64,000 nucleotides of DNA, from NCBI RefSeq assembly GCF_007827695.1, contig NZ_VITA01000007.1, positions 1-64,000 on the forward strand, written 5' to 3'. Positions 11,831 to 20,934 of this stretch are shown here, piece after piece. Position 1 is the stretch's first letter; each line of letters begins with the position of its first letter. The notes below the pieces were generated by a model. It had not been told where the DNA came from. It searched no databases and saw only the letters and a list, made by a program, of their open reading frames with translations. Source of the DNA: Sinorhizobium medicae (GTDB lineage: Bacteria > Pseudomonadota > Alphaproteobacteria > Rhizobiales > Rhizobiaceae). The position numbers were made by a program, and so were the translations under genes.

Positions 11831-13213
11831 ATGACCAGCTGCGCCGCGCCAGACCTCGGGCCGCACGGCCTCGGTGCATCGATGCGCCGCGGGGCCTGTC
11901 CTTCGCTCGCGGCACCGATGCGGACCGGGGACGGCCTGCTCGTGCGGCTGCGACCAGCGGTCGACGGTCTGACCCCGGCGGAGATAAGGGCGCTCGCCGT
12001 CGCGGCCGGAGCCTATGGCAGCGGCATTATCGAGATCACGGCACGCGGCAACCTGCAGATACGCGGCCTGACACCGGAGAGTGTTCCGGCACTTGCCGCG
12101 GCGATCTGGGAAACGGGAATAGCCGTTGCCGAAGGCCTGGCAATCGAGACGCCACCCCTGGCCGGTTTCGACCCCGGTGAAATCGCCGACCCTCGCCCGC
12201 TCGCCCGCGCGCTGCGCTTGGCGATCTCCGGTGCGGGTGAGACGCTCAGCTTTGCACCGAAATTTACGATCGTGGTGGATGGAGGCGGGTGCTTCAATCT
12301 CACGATGTTGACCGCCGATCTGCGTATTTCCGCACTTGGCGGTGAGGATGGCATTCGGTGGCTGCTTTCGCTCGGAGGCACCGCGCGCTCGGCAGCGCCT
12401 GTCGCCCTGCTGGAAGCGGGAGAGGTCGTTCCCGCGGTTCTCGATATCATGCGAAGTCTCAGCGCGCTCGGGCCCGCAGCCCGCGCTCGCGACCTTGACG
12501 CGGGCGGCATTCGGCAGCGCTTTTCTGCCGGCAATGCATTGCCGTTTGCCGGCGAGGGCTCCCCTTCTCCGCCGCCGGCGGGCATCCATCACTTCGGCGG
12601 GGCCGGCACGGTGCTCGGCGTGGGGCTGGCCTTTGCGCAGACCGACGCGGGCAGTCTCATCGCGTTCGTGCGGCAGGCAGAGGAACTCGGCGCAGCGGAG
12701 ATACGTCTGGTGCCGCGCCATGGTCTGTTCGTCCTCGGTCTCTCCGGCGAAGCGGCCGCCATTGCGCAAGGGCTTGCCCGCGGCCATGGATTTCTGGTCG
12801 CCGCCGACGATCCGCGCAATCACATAGCGGCCTGCGCCGGTCTTGCCTGCGCGTCGACGGGAATGGACACCAAGGCGACGGCGAGATTGTTGGTCGAAGC
12901 CGCGCCGGACTTGCTCGACGGCTCGGCGACGGTGCATCTCTCCGGCTGCCCCAAAGGCTGCGCCAAGCCGTCTCCAGCGCCGATGACGCTGATCGGTGCG
13001 CCATCAGGATATGCGCCATCAGGATATGGACTTGTCGTAAATGGCACTGCTTCCGTCGCGCCGAGTGCCTACAGGGATGAAAACGGAATAAGATCCGCCT
13101 TCGCTGCGCTCAACGCGCTGGTGCGGGAAAACAAAGACGCTGGCGAATCGGCTTGGTCCTGTCTTACACGGCTCGGGACCGCGCAGATCGGCGCAGCGTT
13201 CGAACAGGGATAG
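11831..13213 (+). CDS. cobG: Precorrin-3B synthase
   Basis: 460 aa, the same size as the characterised Pseudomonas denitrificans enzyme as I recall it. CobG is the oxygen-dependent monooxygenase that makes precorrin-3B and so defines the aerobic pathway. It belongs to the nitrite/sulfite reductase fold: ferredoxin-like halves at the N-terminus (GIIEITARGNLQIRGL) and a 4Fe-4S cysteine set, CAGLACASTG near residue 335 and HLSGCPKGCAKP near 371. A perfect 15-bp tandem duplication lies just after the last cysteine motif and adds an extra APSGY unit. The cobH start follows 2 bp after the stop. Confidence 0.93.
   Translation: MTSCAAPDLGPHGLGASMRRGACPSLAAPMRTGDGLLVRLRPAVDGLTPAEIRALAVAAGAYGSGIIEITARGNLQIRGLTPESVPALAAAIWETGIAVAEGLAIETPPLAGFDPGEIADPRPLARALRLAISGAGETLSFAPKFTIVVDGGGCFNLTMLTADLRISALGGEDGIRWLLSLGGTARSAAPVALLEAGEVVPAVLDIMRSLSALGPAARARDLDAGGIRQRFSAGNALPFAGEGSPSPPPAGIHHFGGAGTVLGVGLAFAQTDAGSLIAFVRQAEELGAAEIRLVPRHGLFVLGLSGEAAAIAQGLARGHGFLVAADDPRNHIAACAGLACASTGMDTKATARLLVEAAPDLLDGSATVHLSGCPKGCAKPSPAPMTLIGAPSGYAPSGYGLVVNGTASVAPSAYRDENGIRSAFAALNALVRENKDAGESAWSCLTRLGTAQIGAAFEQG
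12998..13027 (+). repeat. Perfect 15-bp tandem duplication inside cobG
   Basis: GCGCCATCAGGATAT occurs twice head to tail (12998-13012 and 13013-13027). It is in frame and encodes APSGY twice. Perfect identity suggests a recent slippage event. It lies beyond the last Fe-S cysteine motif, so function is probably tolerated. Confidence 0.9.
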
Positions 13214-13215
13214 AG

Positions 13216-13848
13216 ATGCCTGACTACGATTACATCCGCGATGGCAACGCCATCTATGAGCGTTCTTTCGCGATCATCCGCGCGGAAGCTGATCTTTCCG
13301 GTTTCTCGGAGGAAGAGGCCGATCTTGCCGTTCGGATGGTGCATGCCTGCGGCTCCGTGGAGGCCGCGCGCCAATTCGTCTTTTCGCCCGGGTTCGTTTC
13401 CGCCGCGCGCGCTGCCTTGAAGGGCGGCGCCCCCATCCTCTGCGATGCGGAGATGGTCGTCCGTGGCGTGACGCGCGCACGCCTCCCCGCCGGTAATGAG
13501 GTCATCTGCACGCTCCGGGATCCGCAGACCGCAGAGATCGCGGCCGAGATCGGCAATACGCGTTCGGCCGCGGCGCTGAAGCTCTGGGGTGAAAGGATGG
13601 CCGGCTCCGTCGTAGCGATCGGTAACGCGCCGACCGCGCTCTTCTATTTGTTGGAGATGCTGCGCGATGGTGCGCCGAAGCCAGCCGCGATCCTCGGAAT
13701 GCCGGTCGGCTTCGTCGGTGCGGCGGAATCGAAGGATGCACTTGCCGAGAATTCCTATGGCGTTCCCTTCGCGGTCGTGCGCGGCCGTCTCGGCGGCAGC
13801 GCGATGACCGCTGCCGCGTTGAATTCACTCGCGAGGCCGGGTCTGTGA
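13216..13848 (+). CDS. cobH: Precorrin-8X methylmutase
   Basis: 210 aa from ATG 13216 (MPDYDYIRDGNAIY). The upstream open frame runs inside cobG and is discarded. CobH moves the C-11 methyl to C-12, giving hydrogenobyrinic acid. The catalytic histidine is His43 in RMVHACGS, the same number as in the structurally studied P. denitrificans enzyme. It overlaps the GTG start of cobI by 4 bp, showing tight coupling inside the cob operon. Confidence 0.95.
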   Translation: MPDYDYIRDGNAIYERSFAIIRAEADLSGFSEEEADLAVRMVHACGSVEAARQFVFSPGFVSAARAALKGGAPILCDAEMVVRGVTRARLPAGNEVICTLRDPQTAEIAAEIGNTRSAAALKLWGERMAGSVVAIGNAPTALFYLLEMLRDGAPKPAAILGMPVGFVGAAESKDALAENSYGVPFAVVRGRLGGSAMTAAALNSLARPGL

Positions 13849-14618
13849 GCGGCACGAAAACTGGCAAGCTGATCGGCGTCGGAACGGGTCCGGGCGACCC
13901 TGAGCTGCTGACCGTAAAAGCGGTACGAGCGCTCGGCGATGCGGATGTCGTCGCCTATTTCGCCAAGGCCGGCCGGAACGGCAACGGCCGGGCGGTGGTG
14001 GAGGGAATTCTGAAGCCGGGCATGACCGAACTGCCGCTCTATTATCCCGTTACCACTGAGATCGACAAGGATCACGACGCCTATAGGAGTCAGATCACCG
14101 ACTTCTACGATGCCTCGGCCGAGGCGGTGGCGGCGCATCTCCTCGCCGGGCGGACGGTGGCGGTGCTAAGCGAAGGAGACCCGCTTTTCTACGGGTCCTA
14201 CATGCATCTCCATGTGCGGCTTGCCGGCCGTTTCCCGGCCGTGGTCATTCCGGGCATCACCGCGATGTCCGGCTGCTGGTCGCTTGCCGGGCTGCCGCTG
14301 GTGCAAGGCGACGATGTGCTCTCCGTCCTGCCCGGCACCATGGGCGAGGCCGAGCTTCAGCGACGCCTCGCCGATACGGAAGCCGCCGTGATCATGAAAG
14401 TCGGCCGCAACCTGCCTAAAATACGCCGGGCACTCGCGGCGGCGGGCAGGCTCGAGGCGGCCGTATATGTCGAGCGCGGCACGATGAAGAATGCGGCAAT
14501 GGTTCCGCTCGGCGAGAAGCCGGACGACGAGGCGCCCTATTTCTCGCTGGTGCTGGTTCCGGGTTGGAAGGACAGGCCCGGCGGGAAGGACAGACCGGGA
14601 TTGGAGGGCAAGGTATGA
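13845..14618 (+). CDS. cobI: Precorrin-2 C20-methyltransferase
   Basis: 257 aa. It starts with GTG at 13845, which overlaps the cobH stop (GTGA). CobI adds the C-20 methyl to precorrin-2, the first committed step toward corrin. Tetrapyrrole-methylase motifs are GVGTGPGDPELLTVKA at the N-terminus, the SEGDPLFYGSYMHL loop, and VVIPGITAMSG. The C-terminal tail contains a near-duplicate DRPG-GKDRPG segment from an imperfect 18-bp DNA repeat (14565-14600), so the protein is a few residues longer than expected. Confidence 0.95.
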   Translation: MSGTKTGKLIGVGTGPGDPELLTVKAVRALGDADVVAYFAKAGRNGNGRAVVEGILKPGMTELPLYYPVTTEIDKDHDAYRSQITDFYDASAEAVAAHLLAGRTVAVLSEGDPLFYGSYMHLHVRLAGRFPAVVIPGITAMSGCWSLAGLPLVQGDDVLSVLPGTMGEAELQRRLADTEAAVIMKVGRNLPKIRRALAAAGRLEAAVYVERGTMKNAAMVPLGEKPDDEAPYFSLVLVPGWKDRPGGKDRPGLEGKV

Positions 14619-15379
14619 GGGGAACGCTCTTCATCGTCGGCACCGGGCCTGGCAATCCGGCACAGATGACGCCCGAGGCCGAGAATGCGATCGCTGCAGC
14701 GACCGAATTCTTCGGCTATGGCCCCTATCTCGATCGCCTGCAACTTCGCGCGGATCAACGGCGCATAGCATCGGACAACCGCGAGGAACTGGACCGCGCT
14801 CAGGCGGCACTCGCGCGCGCCGCGGCAGGGGTGAATGTCTGCGTCGTCTCCGGCGGCGACCCCGGCATCTTCGCCATGGCCGCCGCCGTCTGCGAGGCGA
14901 TCGACAACGGACCGCAGGAATGGCGCGAAGTCGATCTCACGATCACGCCCGGCGTCACGGCAATGCTCGCGGTCGCCGCACGGATCGGGGCGCCGCTGGG
15001 GCACGATTTCTGTGTCATGTCGCTTTCCGACAATCTGAAGCCCTGGGAGGTCATCACCCGCCGGCTCCAGCTTGCGGCCGAAGCGGGGCTGGTCATCGCG
15101 CTTTACAATCCGATCAGCAAGGCTCGCCCCTGGCAACTCGGCGAGGCTTTCGAGGTTCTGCGGCAGGTGCTGCCGGCAACCGTGCCGGTGATCTTCGGCC
15201 ACGCAGCCGGGCGGCCCGACGAGCGCATCGAAGTGATGCCGCTCGGCGACGCCGAGCCGGGTCGCGCTGACATGGCGACCTGCGTGATCATCGGCTCGCC
15301 GGAGACACGTACCATCCTGCGCGACGGGAAGCATGATCTCGTCTACACGCCGCGGTCCTTTACCGGAGCAAAGCGTTGA
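14615..15379 (+). CDS. cobJ: Precorrin-3B C17-methyltransferase
   Basis: 254 aa from ATG 14615, which overlaps the cobI stop (ATGA). The longer open frame from 14564 is inside cobI. CobJ methylates C-17 of precorrin-3B and drives ring contraction. Motifs: LFIVGTGPGNPAQMTPEA, VSGGDPGIFAMA and LTITPGVTAMLA, then ALYNPISKARPWQL, typical of CobJ/CbiH. Its last 37 bp overlap the 3' end of the oppositely oriented cobK. Confidence 0.95.
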   Translation: MRGTLFIVGTGPGNPAQMTPEAENAIAAATEFFGYGPYLDRLQLRADQRRIASDNREELDRAQAALARAAAGVNVCVVSGGDPGIFAMAAAVCEAIDNGPQEWREVDLTITPGVTAMLAVAARIGAPLGHDFCVMSLSDNLKPWEVITRRLQLAAEAGLVIALYNPISKARPWQLGEAFEVLRQVLPATVPVIFGHAAGRPDERIEVMPLGDAEPGRADMATCVIIGSPETRTILRDGKHDLVYTPRSFTGAKR

Positions 15380-16143
15380 CGGATGCGTTCGAGCGCCTCG
15401 CTACAGTCGCCGACCGACGGAACGTCGGCAGGCTTTCGGCGCTCGACCATCACCACCTCGATCCCGAGCTTTCGCGCCGCCGCTATCTTGCCAAAGGTGG
15501 CCGCGCCGCCGCTGTTCTTGGCAATGATGGCGTCGATCCGGTTGCGTTCGAGCAGTTCCGTTTCATCCCGCTCGGCAAAAGGGCCGGAGGCGAGAATGGC
15601 GGTAGCATCGGGCAGGTCGAGCGGCGGCGTTATCGGGTCGACGCTGCGTATGACGTAGCTGTGCTGCGGCGCTTTCTTGAAATGGAAGGCCTCTTGCCGG
15701 CCGATCGCGAGGAAGACACGGCGCGGCGCCTCTCCAAGGGCGGAGACCGCCTCGGAGACACTGTCGACGCGAGTCCAGCGATCACCGGGGCCGGCCTCCC
15801 AGGCGGGGCGGCGGAGCGCGAGGATTGGCGTACCCGTTATTCGAGCCGCAGCGGCGGCGTTTTGCGAGATCCGCGCAGCGAAGGGGTGCGTCGCGTCTAC
15901 GAGGAGGGCGATGCCCTCGTCCAGCAGGAATGCGGCGAGTCCCTCCGCCCCCCCGAAGCCGCCTATGCGTGTCGGAAGCGGCTGCGGGCGGGGTTCGGCC
16001 GTGCGGCCGGCAAGGGAGACCGCAGCGTCGTAGCGCGGATCGGAGGCAAGGTGCTCCGCGAGCTGCCGCGCCTCGGTCGTTCCGCCGAGGATCAGAATGC
16101 GAGGCTTGCCCGTGGCTGACATGTCGAACAACGGTTCCACCAT
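15343..16143 (-). CDS. cobK: Precorrin-6A reductase, inverted within the cob cluster
   Basis: 266 aa from ATG 16143 ([15 protein letters not shown]), chosen because an AGGGAG site lies 7 nt upstream and the N-terminus resembles the P. denitrificans protein as I recall it; ATG 16122 is the alternative. CobK reduces precorrin-6A to 6B with NADPH. Visible features are RILILGGTTEARQLAEHL at the start, LLVDATHPFAARISQNA, and FLAIGRQEAFHF with SYVIRSVDP. It is the only cob gene here on the minus strand. It overlaps cobJ tail-to-tail (37 bp) and cobL head-to-head (32 bp). Confidence 0.93.
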   Translation of the reverse strand: MVEPLFDMSATGKPRILILGGTTEARQLAEHLASDPRYDAAVSLAGRTAEPRPQPLPTRIGGFGGAEGLAAFLLDEGIALLVDATHPFAARISQNAAAAARITGTPILALRRPAWEAGPGDRWTRVDSVSEAVSALGEAPRRVFLAIGRQEAFHFKKAPQHSYVIRSVDPITPPLDLPDATAILASGPFAERDETELLERNRIDAIIAKNSGGAATFGKIAAARKLGIEVVMVERRKPADVPSVGDCSEALERIRQRFAPVKDRGV

Positions 16144-17353
16144 CGTCGCTCCCTGGCTCATCATAATCGGCATCGGAGAGGACGGTGTAGCCGGTCTCGG
16201 CGAAGAGGCCAAGCGCCTCATCCAGGCGGCACCCGTCGTCTTCGGCGGCGCCCGGCACATGGAGCTTGCGTCTGCGCTGATCAGGGGCGAGCGCCAGATA
16301 TGGCAGAGTCCGTTTGAAAAATCGGTAGAGGCCATCGTCGCCCGGCGCGGCAGCCCCGTCGTGGTGCTCGCCTCGGGCGATCCCTTCCTCTACGGCATCG
16401 GCGCTACGCTCACGCGCCGCATCGATGCCGCGGAAATGCGCACCATCCCCGCTCCGTCCGCTTTCAGCCTTGCCGCGTCCCGGCTAGGCTGGCCCTTGCA
16501 GGAGGTCACGACCATTTCGCTGCACGGCCGCCCGCTCGATCTCATAAGGCCGCATCTGCAGCCGGGGGCGCGCGTCCTGGCATTGACCTCGGATGAACAC
16601 GGGCCGAAGGCGCTTGCCGGCCTGCTCTGTGAAAACGGCTTCGGTCAGTCACGACTTACGGTTCTAGAAGCGCTTGGCGGCAACAACGAACATGTCTCCA
16701 GTCATCGCGCCGAGCGCTTTTCGCTCGAAGACGTCCAAGCGCTGAACGTCTGCGCGGTGGAGGTAATCGCGGGCACCGACGCTCGCGTGCTTCCGCTTGG
16801 CGGAGGGCTGGACGACCTGTTGTTCGAGCACGACGGCCAGATCACCAAAAGGGAGGTTCGGGCACTGACGCTCTCGGCGCTGGCGCCGCGCCGGGGTGAA
16901 CTCCTCTGGGATATCGGAGCCGGCTCCGGTTCGATCGCCATCGAATGGATGCTCGCCGACCCGGCGATGCGGGCGATCGCCATAGAGGCTTCGCCGGAGC
17001 GGGTCGCGCGGATCGGCCGCAATGCATTTCGCTTCGGTGTCCCGGGGCTTGTGGTTGTGGAAGGACGTGCGCCGGAGGCGTTGCTGCAACTCCCGCGCCC
17101 GGATGTGATCTTCATCGGCGGCGGCGGAAGCGAGCCCGGCGTGCTGGACGCGGCCATCGCAGCGCTCGTGCCCGGCGGACGGCTGGTCGCCAATGCCGTG
17201 ACGACGGAAATGGAAGCGGTGCTGCTCGCCCAGCATGCGCGGCTCGGCGGTTCGCTGATCCGCATCGACATCGCCCGAGCCTCGCCCGTCGGCACGATGA
17301 CGGGCTGGCGGCCCGCCATGCCGGTCATGCAATGGTCGTGGGTCAGGGCGTGA
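16112..17353 (+). CDS. cobL: Precorrin-6Y C5,15-methyltransferase (decarboxylating), CbiE-CbiT fusion
   Basis: 413 aa from GTG 16112, preferred because GCGAGG lies 7 nt upstream and the resulting N-terminus (VADMSNN...) parallels the known protein as I remember it; ATG 16121 would also work. CobL methylates C-5 and C-15 and decarboxylates the C-12 acetate. The N-terminal half is a tetrapyrrole methylase ([27 protein letters not shown]). The C-terminal half is a class I methyltransferase like CbiT ([18 protein letters not shown] near 265-285). Its 5' end lies on top of the divergent cobK start region. Confidence 0.94.
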   Translation: MADMSNNGSTIVAPWLIIIGIGEDGVAGLGEEAKRLIQAAPVVFGGARHMELASALIRGERQIWQSPFEKSVEAIVARRGSPVVVLASGDPFLYGIGATLTRRIDAAEMRTIPAPSAFSLAASRLGWPLQEVTTISLHGRPLDLIRPHLQPGARVLALTSDEHGPKALAGLLCENGFGQSRLTVLEALGGNNEHVSSHRAERFSLEDVQALNVCAVEVIAGTDARVLPLGGGLDDLLFEHDGQITKREVRALTLSALAPRRGELLWDIGAGSGSIAIEWMLADPAMRAIAIEASPERVARIGRNAFRFGVPGLVVVEGRAPEALLQLPRPDVIFIGGGGSEPGVLDAAIAALVPGGRLVANAVTTEMEAVLLAQHARLGGSLIRIDIARASPVGTMTGWRPAMPVMQWSWVRA

Positions 17354-17391
17354 ACCGCTCATCGGGCAACGCATTTTCGAGAGGAAAGATC

Positions 17392-18150
17392 ATGACGGTT
17401 CATTTCATCGGGGCGGGCCCGGGCGCGGCAGACCTCATCACGGTCAGGGGCAGAGACTTGATCGGCCGCTGCCCCGTCTGCCTATACGCCGGCTCGATCG
17501 TTTCGACCGAGCTCCTGCAATTTTGCCCGCCCGGCGCTCGCATCGTCGATACGGCGCCGATGTCGCTGGACGAGATCGAAGCGGAATATGTGCGCGCAGC
17601 GGCGGCGGGTGAGGATGTCGCCCGGCTGCATTCCGGCGACCTTTCCGTCTGGAGCGCGGTGGCCGAACAGATCCGCCGGCTGGAGAAGCATGGCATCGCC
17701 TACACGATGACGCCCGGCGTACCCGCCTTCGCTGCCGCCGCCGCGACGCTTGGCCGCGAACTGACGATCCCCGCGGTCGCTCAGAGCCTGGTGTTGACGC
17801 GCGTCTCCGGCCGGGCCTCGCCCATGCCGAACAGCGAGACGCTCGCAGCGTTCGGCGCCACCGGTTCGACACTCGCCATCCATCTCGCAATCCACGCGCT
17901 CGGACAGGTGGTGGAGGAACTGACCCCACTATACGGCGCCGATTGCCCGGTCGCGATCGTGGTCAAGGCCTCCTGGCCGGACGAACGCGTCGTCCGCGGC
18001 AGGCTTAGCGACATCGCAGCCAGGGTCGCGGCCGAACCGATCGAACGCACCGCGCTGATCTTCGTCGGGCCGGGGCTGGAGGCGTCGGATTTCCGCGAAA
18101 GCTCGCTCTACGACCCGGCATATCAACGGCGCTTCCGCGGGCGCGATTGA
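17392..18150 (+). CDS. cobM: Precorrin-4 C11-methyltransferase
   Basis: 252 aa from ATG 17392 ([15 protein letters not shown]), with a good GAGAGGAAAG ribosome site. The much longer open frame beginning at 16945 overlaps cobL and is not used. CobM methylates C-11 of precorrin-4. Motifs: [30 protein letters not shown] for cofactor binding, and [17 protein letters not shown]. It is the last cob gene here, 38 bp after cobL, and converges on phaG with a 30-bp gap in which I see no clear terminator. Confidence 0.95.
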   Translation: MTVHFIGAGPGAADLITVRGRDLIGRCPVCLYAGSIVSTELLQFCPPGARIVDTAPMSLDEIEAEYVRAAAAGEDVARLHSGDLSVWSAVAEQIRRLEKHGIAYTMTPGVPAFAAAAATLGRELTIPAVAQSLVLTRVSGRASPMPNSETLAAFGATGSTLAIHLAIHALGQVVEELTPLYGADCPVAIVVKASWPDERVVRGRLSDIAARVAAEPIERTALIFVGPGLEASDFRESSLYDPAYQRRFRGRD

Positions 18151-18180
18151 AGCGACAGCACCGCGCAGTTCCTGCGCACA

Positions 18181-18552
18181 TTACTCTTCGATCTTGCTGC
18201 CCGAAGGCCGCGACTTCCGTGGAACCCCCGGCCGGTTCTCGAAGCGGTCGCGGTAGAGTGTCGCCTGGCCGAGCAGCATCAGCGTCACGGGTGTCGTCAC
18301 CGTCATGAAGAAGATGATCAGAACTTCGTGGAACACCCAGCGGCTCTGCAGAACGGCGAAGCAGAGGATCGACGCAAGGCAAATGAGGATGGTGCCGCCG
18401 CTGGTCGCTATCGTCGGGGCGTGCAGGCGGGCATAGAAATCGGGGAGGCGCAGCAGCCCGAGCGATCCGATGAAGGTGGTCGCCGCGCCGATCAGCAGCA
18501 ATCCGCAGACGAGGGCTGCCGCCCATGGCGGCAGGTCGGTCAGATGGCTCAT
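18181..18552 (-). CDS. phaG: Mrp/Pha-type K+/H+ antiporter subunit G
   Basis: 123 aa with three membrane helices (for example AALVCGLLLIGAATTFIGSL, in part, and VLIIFFMTVTTPVTLMLLG). The LRLPDFYARLHAPT motif is diagnostic of MnhG/MrpG/PhaG. It is the last subunit gene of the leftward pha operon and overlaps phaF by 4 bp. The cytoplasmic tail is basic. In S. meliloti the pha system is a potassium efflux/pH-adaptation antiporter required for nodule invasion; that knowledge is from the family. Confidence 0.93.
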   Translation of the reverse strand: MSHLTDLPPWAAALVCGLLLIGAATTFIGSLGLLRLPDFYARLHAPTIATSGGTILICLASILCFAVLQSRWVFHEVLIIFFMTVTTPVTLMLLGQATLYRDRFENRPGVPRKSRPSGSKIEE

Positions 18553-18830
18553 TCGATCACCTCGCCGCGCATGAGGAACTTGGCAAGCGCGATCGACGAT
18601 GCGAAGCCGATGACCGCGATGATGAGCGCCGTTTCGAAATAGACCGTGTTTGCCGTTCGGATTCCGAAAGTGATCAGCATCAGCATCGCGTTGATGTAGA
18701 GCGTGTCGAGGCCGAGGATGCGATCCTGAGCCCTCGGCCCTCTGGCCATGCGGTAGAGCGCGAAGGCCATGGCGAGTGCGAGCATCGTCTGTGCAAGCAG
18801 CACCGACCAGATGACGGCAAGCTCCATCAT
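18549..18830 (-). CDS. phaF: Mrp/Pha-type K+/H+ antiporter subunit F
   Basis: 93 aa from ATG 18830 (MMELAVIWSVLLAQ). It is preceded by AAAGGAG at 8 nt and overlaps the phaE stop. The open frame to 18881 is inside phaE. It has three helices and the MrpF signature RMARGPRAQDRILGLDTLYIN. It is a small membrane subunit of the heteromeric antiporter, translationally coupled to phaE upstream and phaG downstream. Confidence 0.92.
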   Translation of the reverse strand: MMELAVIWSVLLAQTMLALAMAFALYRMARGPRAQDRILGLDTLYINAMLMLITFGIRTANTVYFETALIIAVIGFASSIALAKFLMRGEVIE

Positions 18831-19312
18831 TCGAATATCTCCTTTAAATCGGCCGCGTAGCGCCTGATCGTTTTGCGCCACAGTTCCTCGTTTTCGATGT
18901 CGAGCACGTGGATGAGCAAGATCTTCTGGCGCCGGTCATATTCGAGCCATGCGGTGCCCGGCGTCGCCGTCAGCACGCAGGCAAGCAGCGCCAGGGCATT
19001 CTCGTCTTCGAGGTCGATACCGAGGGTCATGAAGCCAGCGGCGACCGCGCGGCGCCTCGCGCGCAGGATGATCAGCGTGACGGCGATATTCGAGCGGATA
19101 ACGTCGCCTGTGGCGCGCAGAATAAAACCGGCGATGCGGCTCCAGCGATTGAGACGCGAGCGGGCAGGCTTCAGTTTGAGCGTTACCCATGCAAGGACGG
19201 TGCTGACGATAAGGCCGAGGAGGATCGAACCCGGCGTCACGGACTGACTTAGAAGCAGCCACATGAGGAGGAGCGCGACGGAGAGCAGCGGATAGGGGAA
19301 CCAGGTGCGCAT
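18827..19312 (-). CDS. phaE: Mrp/Pha-type K+/H+ antiporter subunit E
   Basis: 161 aa starting MRTWFPYPLLSVALLLMWLL at 19312, 2 bp after the phaD stop. The long frame that extends to 20239 is a shadow of phaD. Two N-terminal helices are followed by a cytoplasmic domain with the MrpE features SNIAVTLIILRARR, TATPGTAWLEYD and HVLDIENEE. MrpE subunits stabilise the complex rather than translocate ions. Confidence 0.93.
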   Translation of the reverse strand: MRTWFPYPLLSVALLLMWLLLSQSVTPGSILLGLIVSTVLAWVTLKLKPARSRLNRWSRIAGFILRATGDVIRSNIAVTLIILRARRRAVAAGFMTLGIDLEDENALALLACVLTATPGTAWLEYDRRQKILLIHVLDIENEELWRKTIRRYAADLKEIFE

Positions 19313-19314
19313 CT

Positions 19315-20934
19315 CTAATTGCTCCCGGCTCGCGGCGCCGAAAGCACCCGATCGCTCAAGGTGAGCGGAGCGAGCAGATCGTCGGCCGTCGCCTGCATGT
19401 AGCGCATCGCGGGGCCCGCCTGCAGGCTCAGGAAGATGCAGGCGGCAAGCAGGACAATCACGGGTGTGATCTCGATCACGACAACCCGCGGTATCGTCCC
19501 CTCGATCGATGCCCAGAAAGTGCGGATGCCGATCCGGTTCATTGCGATCATGGCGGCGAGCCCTGACAGGATGAGGAGGGCGACATAGATCCAGTCCGCG
19601 ACGGAGGTTGCTGCGGCAAGATCGGCGGCCGGCGCATCGAATAGGCCGCTTATGAGCGCAAACTTGGCGATGAAACCCGAGAAAGGCGGCAGGCCGGCGA
19701 GCAGCAATGCGCAGAGGCAGAAGCAGAGACCGAGAACGGCCATGGTACCCGGAATGGCAACGCCGACCTCTTCCTCTTCTTCGTCTTCGTCGAAATCGCC
19801 ATAAGCTTCCATCGTCACAGCGAGGACGTCGGCGCCGGCGTCCCGACCGCGCTCGACGAGCTCGATCAGCAGGAAAAAGGCCGCGATCGTCAGCGTCGAG
19901 CTGACCAGATAGAAGAGAGCACCGGCGAGCATTCCGCCGTGGCCAAGGCCGATCGCCGCGAGCAGCGTCCCGGAGGATACCAGAACGGAGTAGCCGGCAA
20001 GGCGACCCATTGCCTGCGAGGCGAGCACGCCTATGGCGCCGAAGGCGATCGTCAGCATTCCCCCGGTGACCAGCCAGTCCTGGCCGAAACCGGACGACGC
20101 GCCCGCTGTCGTGCCGAAGACGAGCAGATGCAGGCGCATAATGACATAGATGCCGACCTTGGTCAGGATTGCGAAGATTCCGGCGACCGGCGGCGTTGCC
20201 GCCGCGTAGGCCGTTGGCAGCCAGAAGCTGAGCGGCCACATGCCGGCCTTAACGAGGAAGGCGACGCCGAGAATGGCTGCCCCCATTTCGACAAATGTTC
20301 TGTCTTGGGCGTCGATCGCTGCGATCTTCGTTGCGAGGTCGGCCATGTTGAGGGTGCCGGTCGTACCGTAGATCAGGCTGACGCCGATCAGGAACAGTGA
20401 CGAAGCGGCGAGATTGACCGCAACATAATGCAGGCCCGCCTTCACGCGTATAGGTCCGGAGCCGTGCAGGAGCAGTCCGTAGGAGGCGGCCAGCATCATT
20501 TCGAAGAAGACGAAGAGATTGAAGAGGTCGCCCGTGAGAAAGGCGCCGTTGAGGCCTGCAAGGAGGAGCTGGAACAGCGAATGGAAGTGATGTCCCGCCG
20601 TGTGCCAGCGCGCCATCGAATAGGCCTGCGCGGCGAGTGCAAGTCCACTCGTCAGGCACAGCATCAGAGCCGACAGGCGATCCAGAACGAGGACGATGCC
20701 AAAGGGGGCGGGCCAGTTGCCGAGCTGGTAAACCCCCGATCCAGGCAGGCTGGCGGTTCCGGAAGCGGCAAACCGCATGAGGATCATCGAAAGGATGAAT
20801 ACGACGAGCGTTGAACCGAATCCTATGGCGCCCTTCACTGTGCGGTCCCGCTCGTTGATCGGGATCAGAACCGCGGCGACGGCGAGCGGCAGGAGGATCG
20901 GCAATATGAGAAGATGATGGAGCCAATCAGTCAC
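19315..20934 (-). CDS. phaD: Mrp/Pha-type K+/H+ antiporter subunit D (ND2/4-like)
   Basis: 539 aa from a GTG at 20934 (VTDWLHHLLILPILL), chosen because GGGAG lies 7 nt upstream; the ATG further up at 20988 would extend into phaC by 60 bp. The protein has about 14 helices and the proton-channel architecture of complex I NuoM/N: FFEMMLAASYGLLL, FLVKAGMWPLSFWLPTAYAAA and the conserved Lys/Glu helices. A run of acidic residues (DFDEDEEEEE) near 400 is an unusual soluble loop. It overlaps phaC by 8 bp. Confidence 0.93.
   Translation of the reverse strand: MTDWLHHLLILPILLPLAVAAVLIPINERDRTVKGAIGFGSTLVVFILSMILMRFAASGTASLPGSGVYQLGNWPAPFGIVLVLDRLSALMLCLTSGLALAAQAYSMARWHTAGHHFHSLFQLLLAGLNGAFLTGDLFNLFVFFEMMLAASYGLLLHGSGPIRVKAGLHYVAVNLAASSLFLIGVSLIYGTTGTLNMADLATKIAAIDAQDRTFVEMGAAILGVAFLVKAGMWPLSFWLPTAYAAATPPVAGIFAILTKVGIYVIMRLHLLVFGTTAGASSGFGQDWLVTGGMLTIAFGAIGVLASQAMGRLAGYSVLVSSGTLLAAIGLGHGGMLAGALFYLVSSTLTIAAFFLLIELVERGRDAGADVLAVTMEAYGDFDEDEEEEEVGVAIPGTMAVLGLCFCLCALLLAGLPPFSGFIAKFALISGLFDAPAADLAAATSVADWIYVALLILSGLAAMIAMNRIGIRTFWASIEGTIPRVVVIEITPVIVLLAACIFLSLQAGPAMRYMQATADDLLAPLTLSDRVLSAPRAGSN

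Noticed and set aside
16945..17391. Upstream extension of cobM through cobL
   Set aside because: The extension is Arg/Ala-rich shadow of cobL; ATG 17392 has a strong ribosome site and the family N-terminus.
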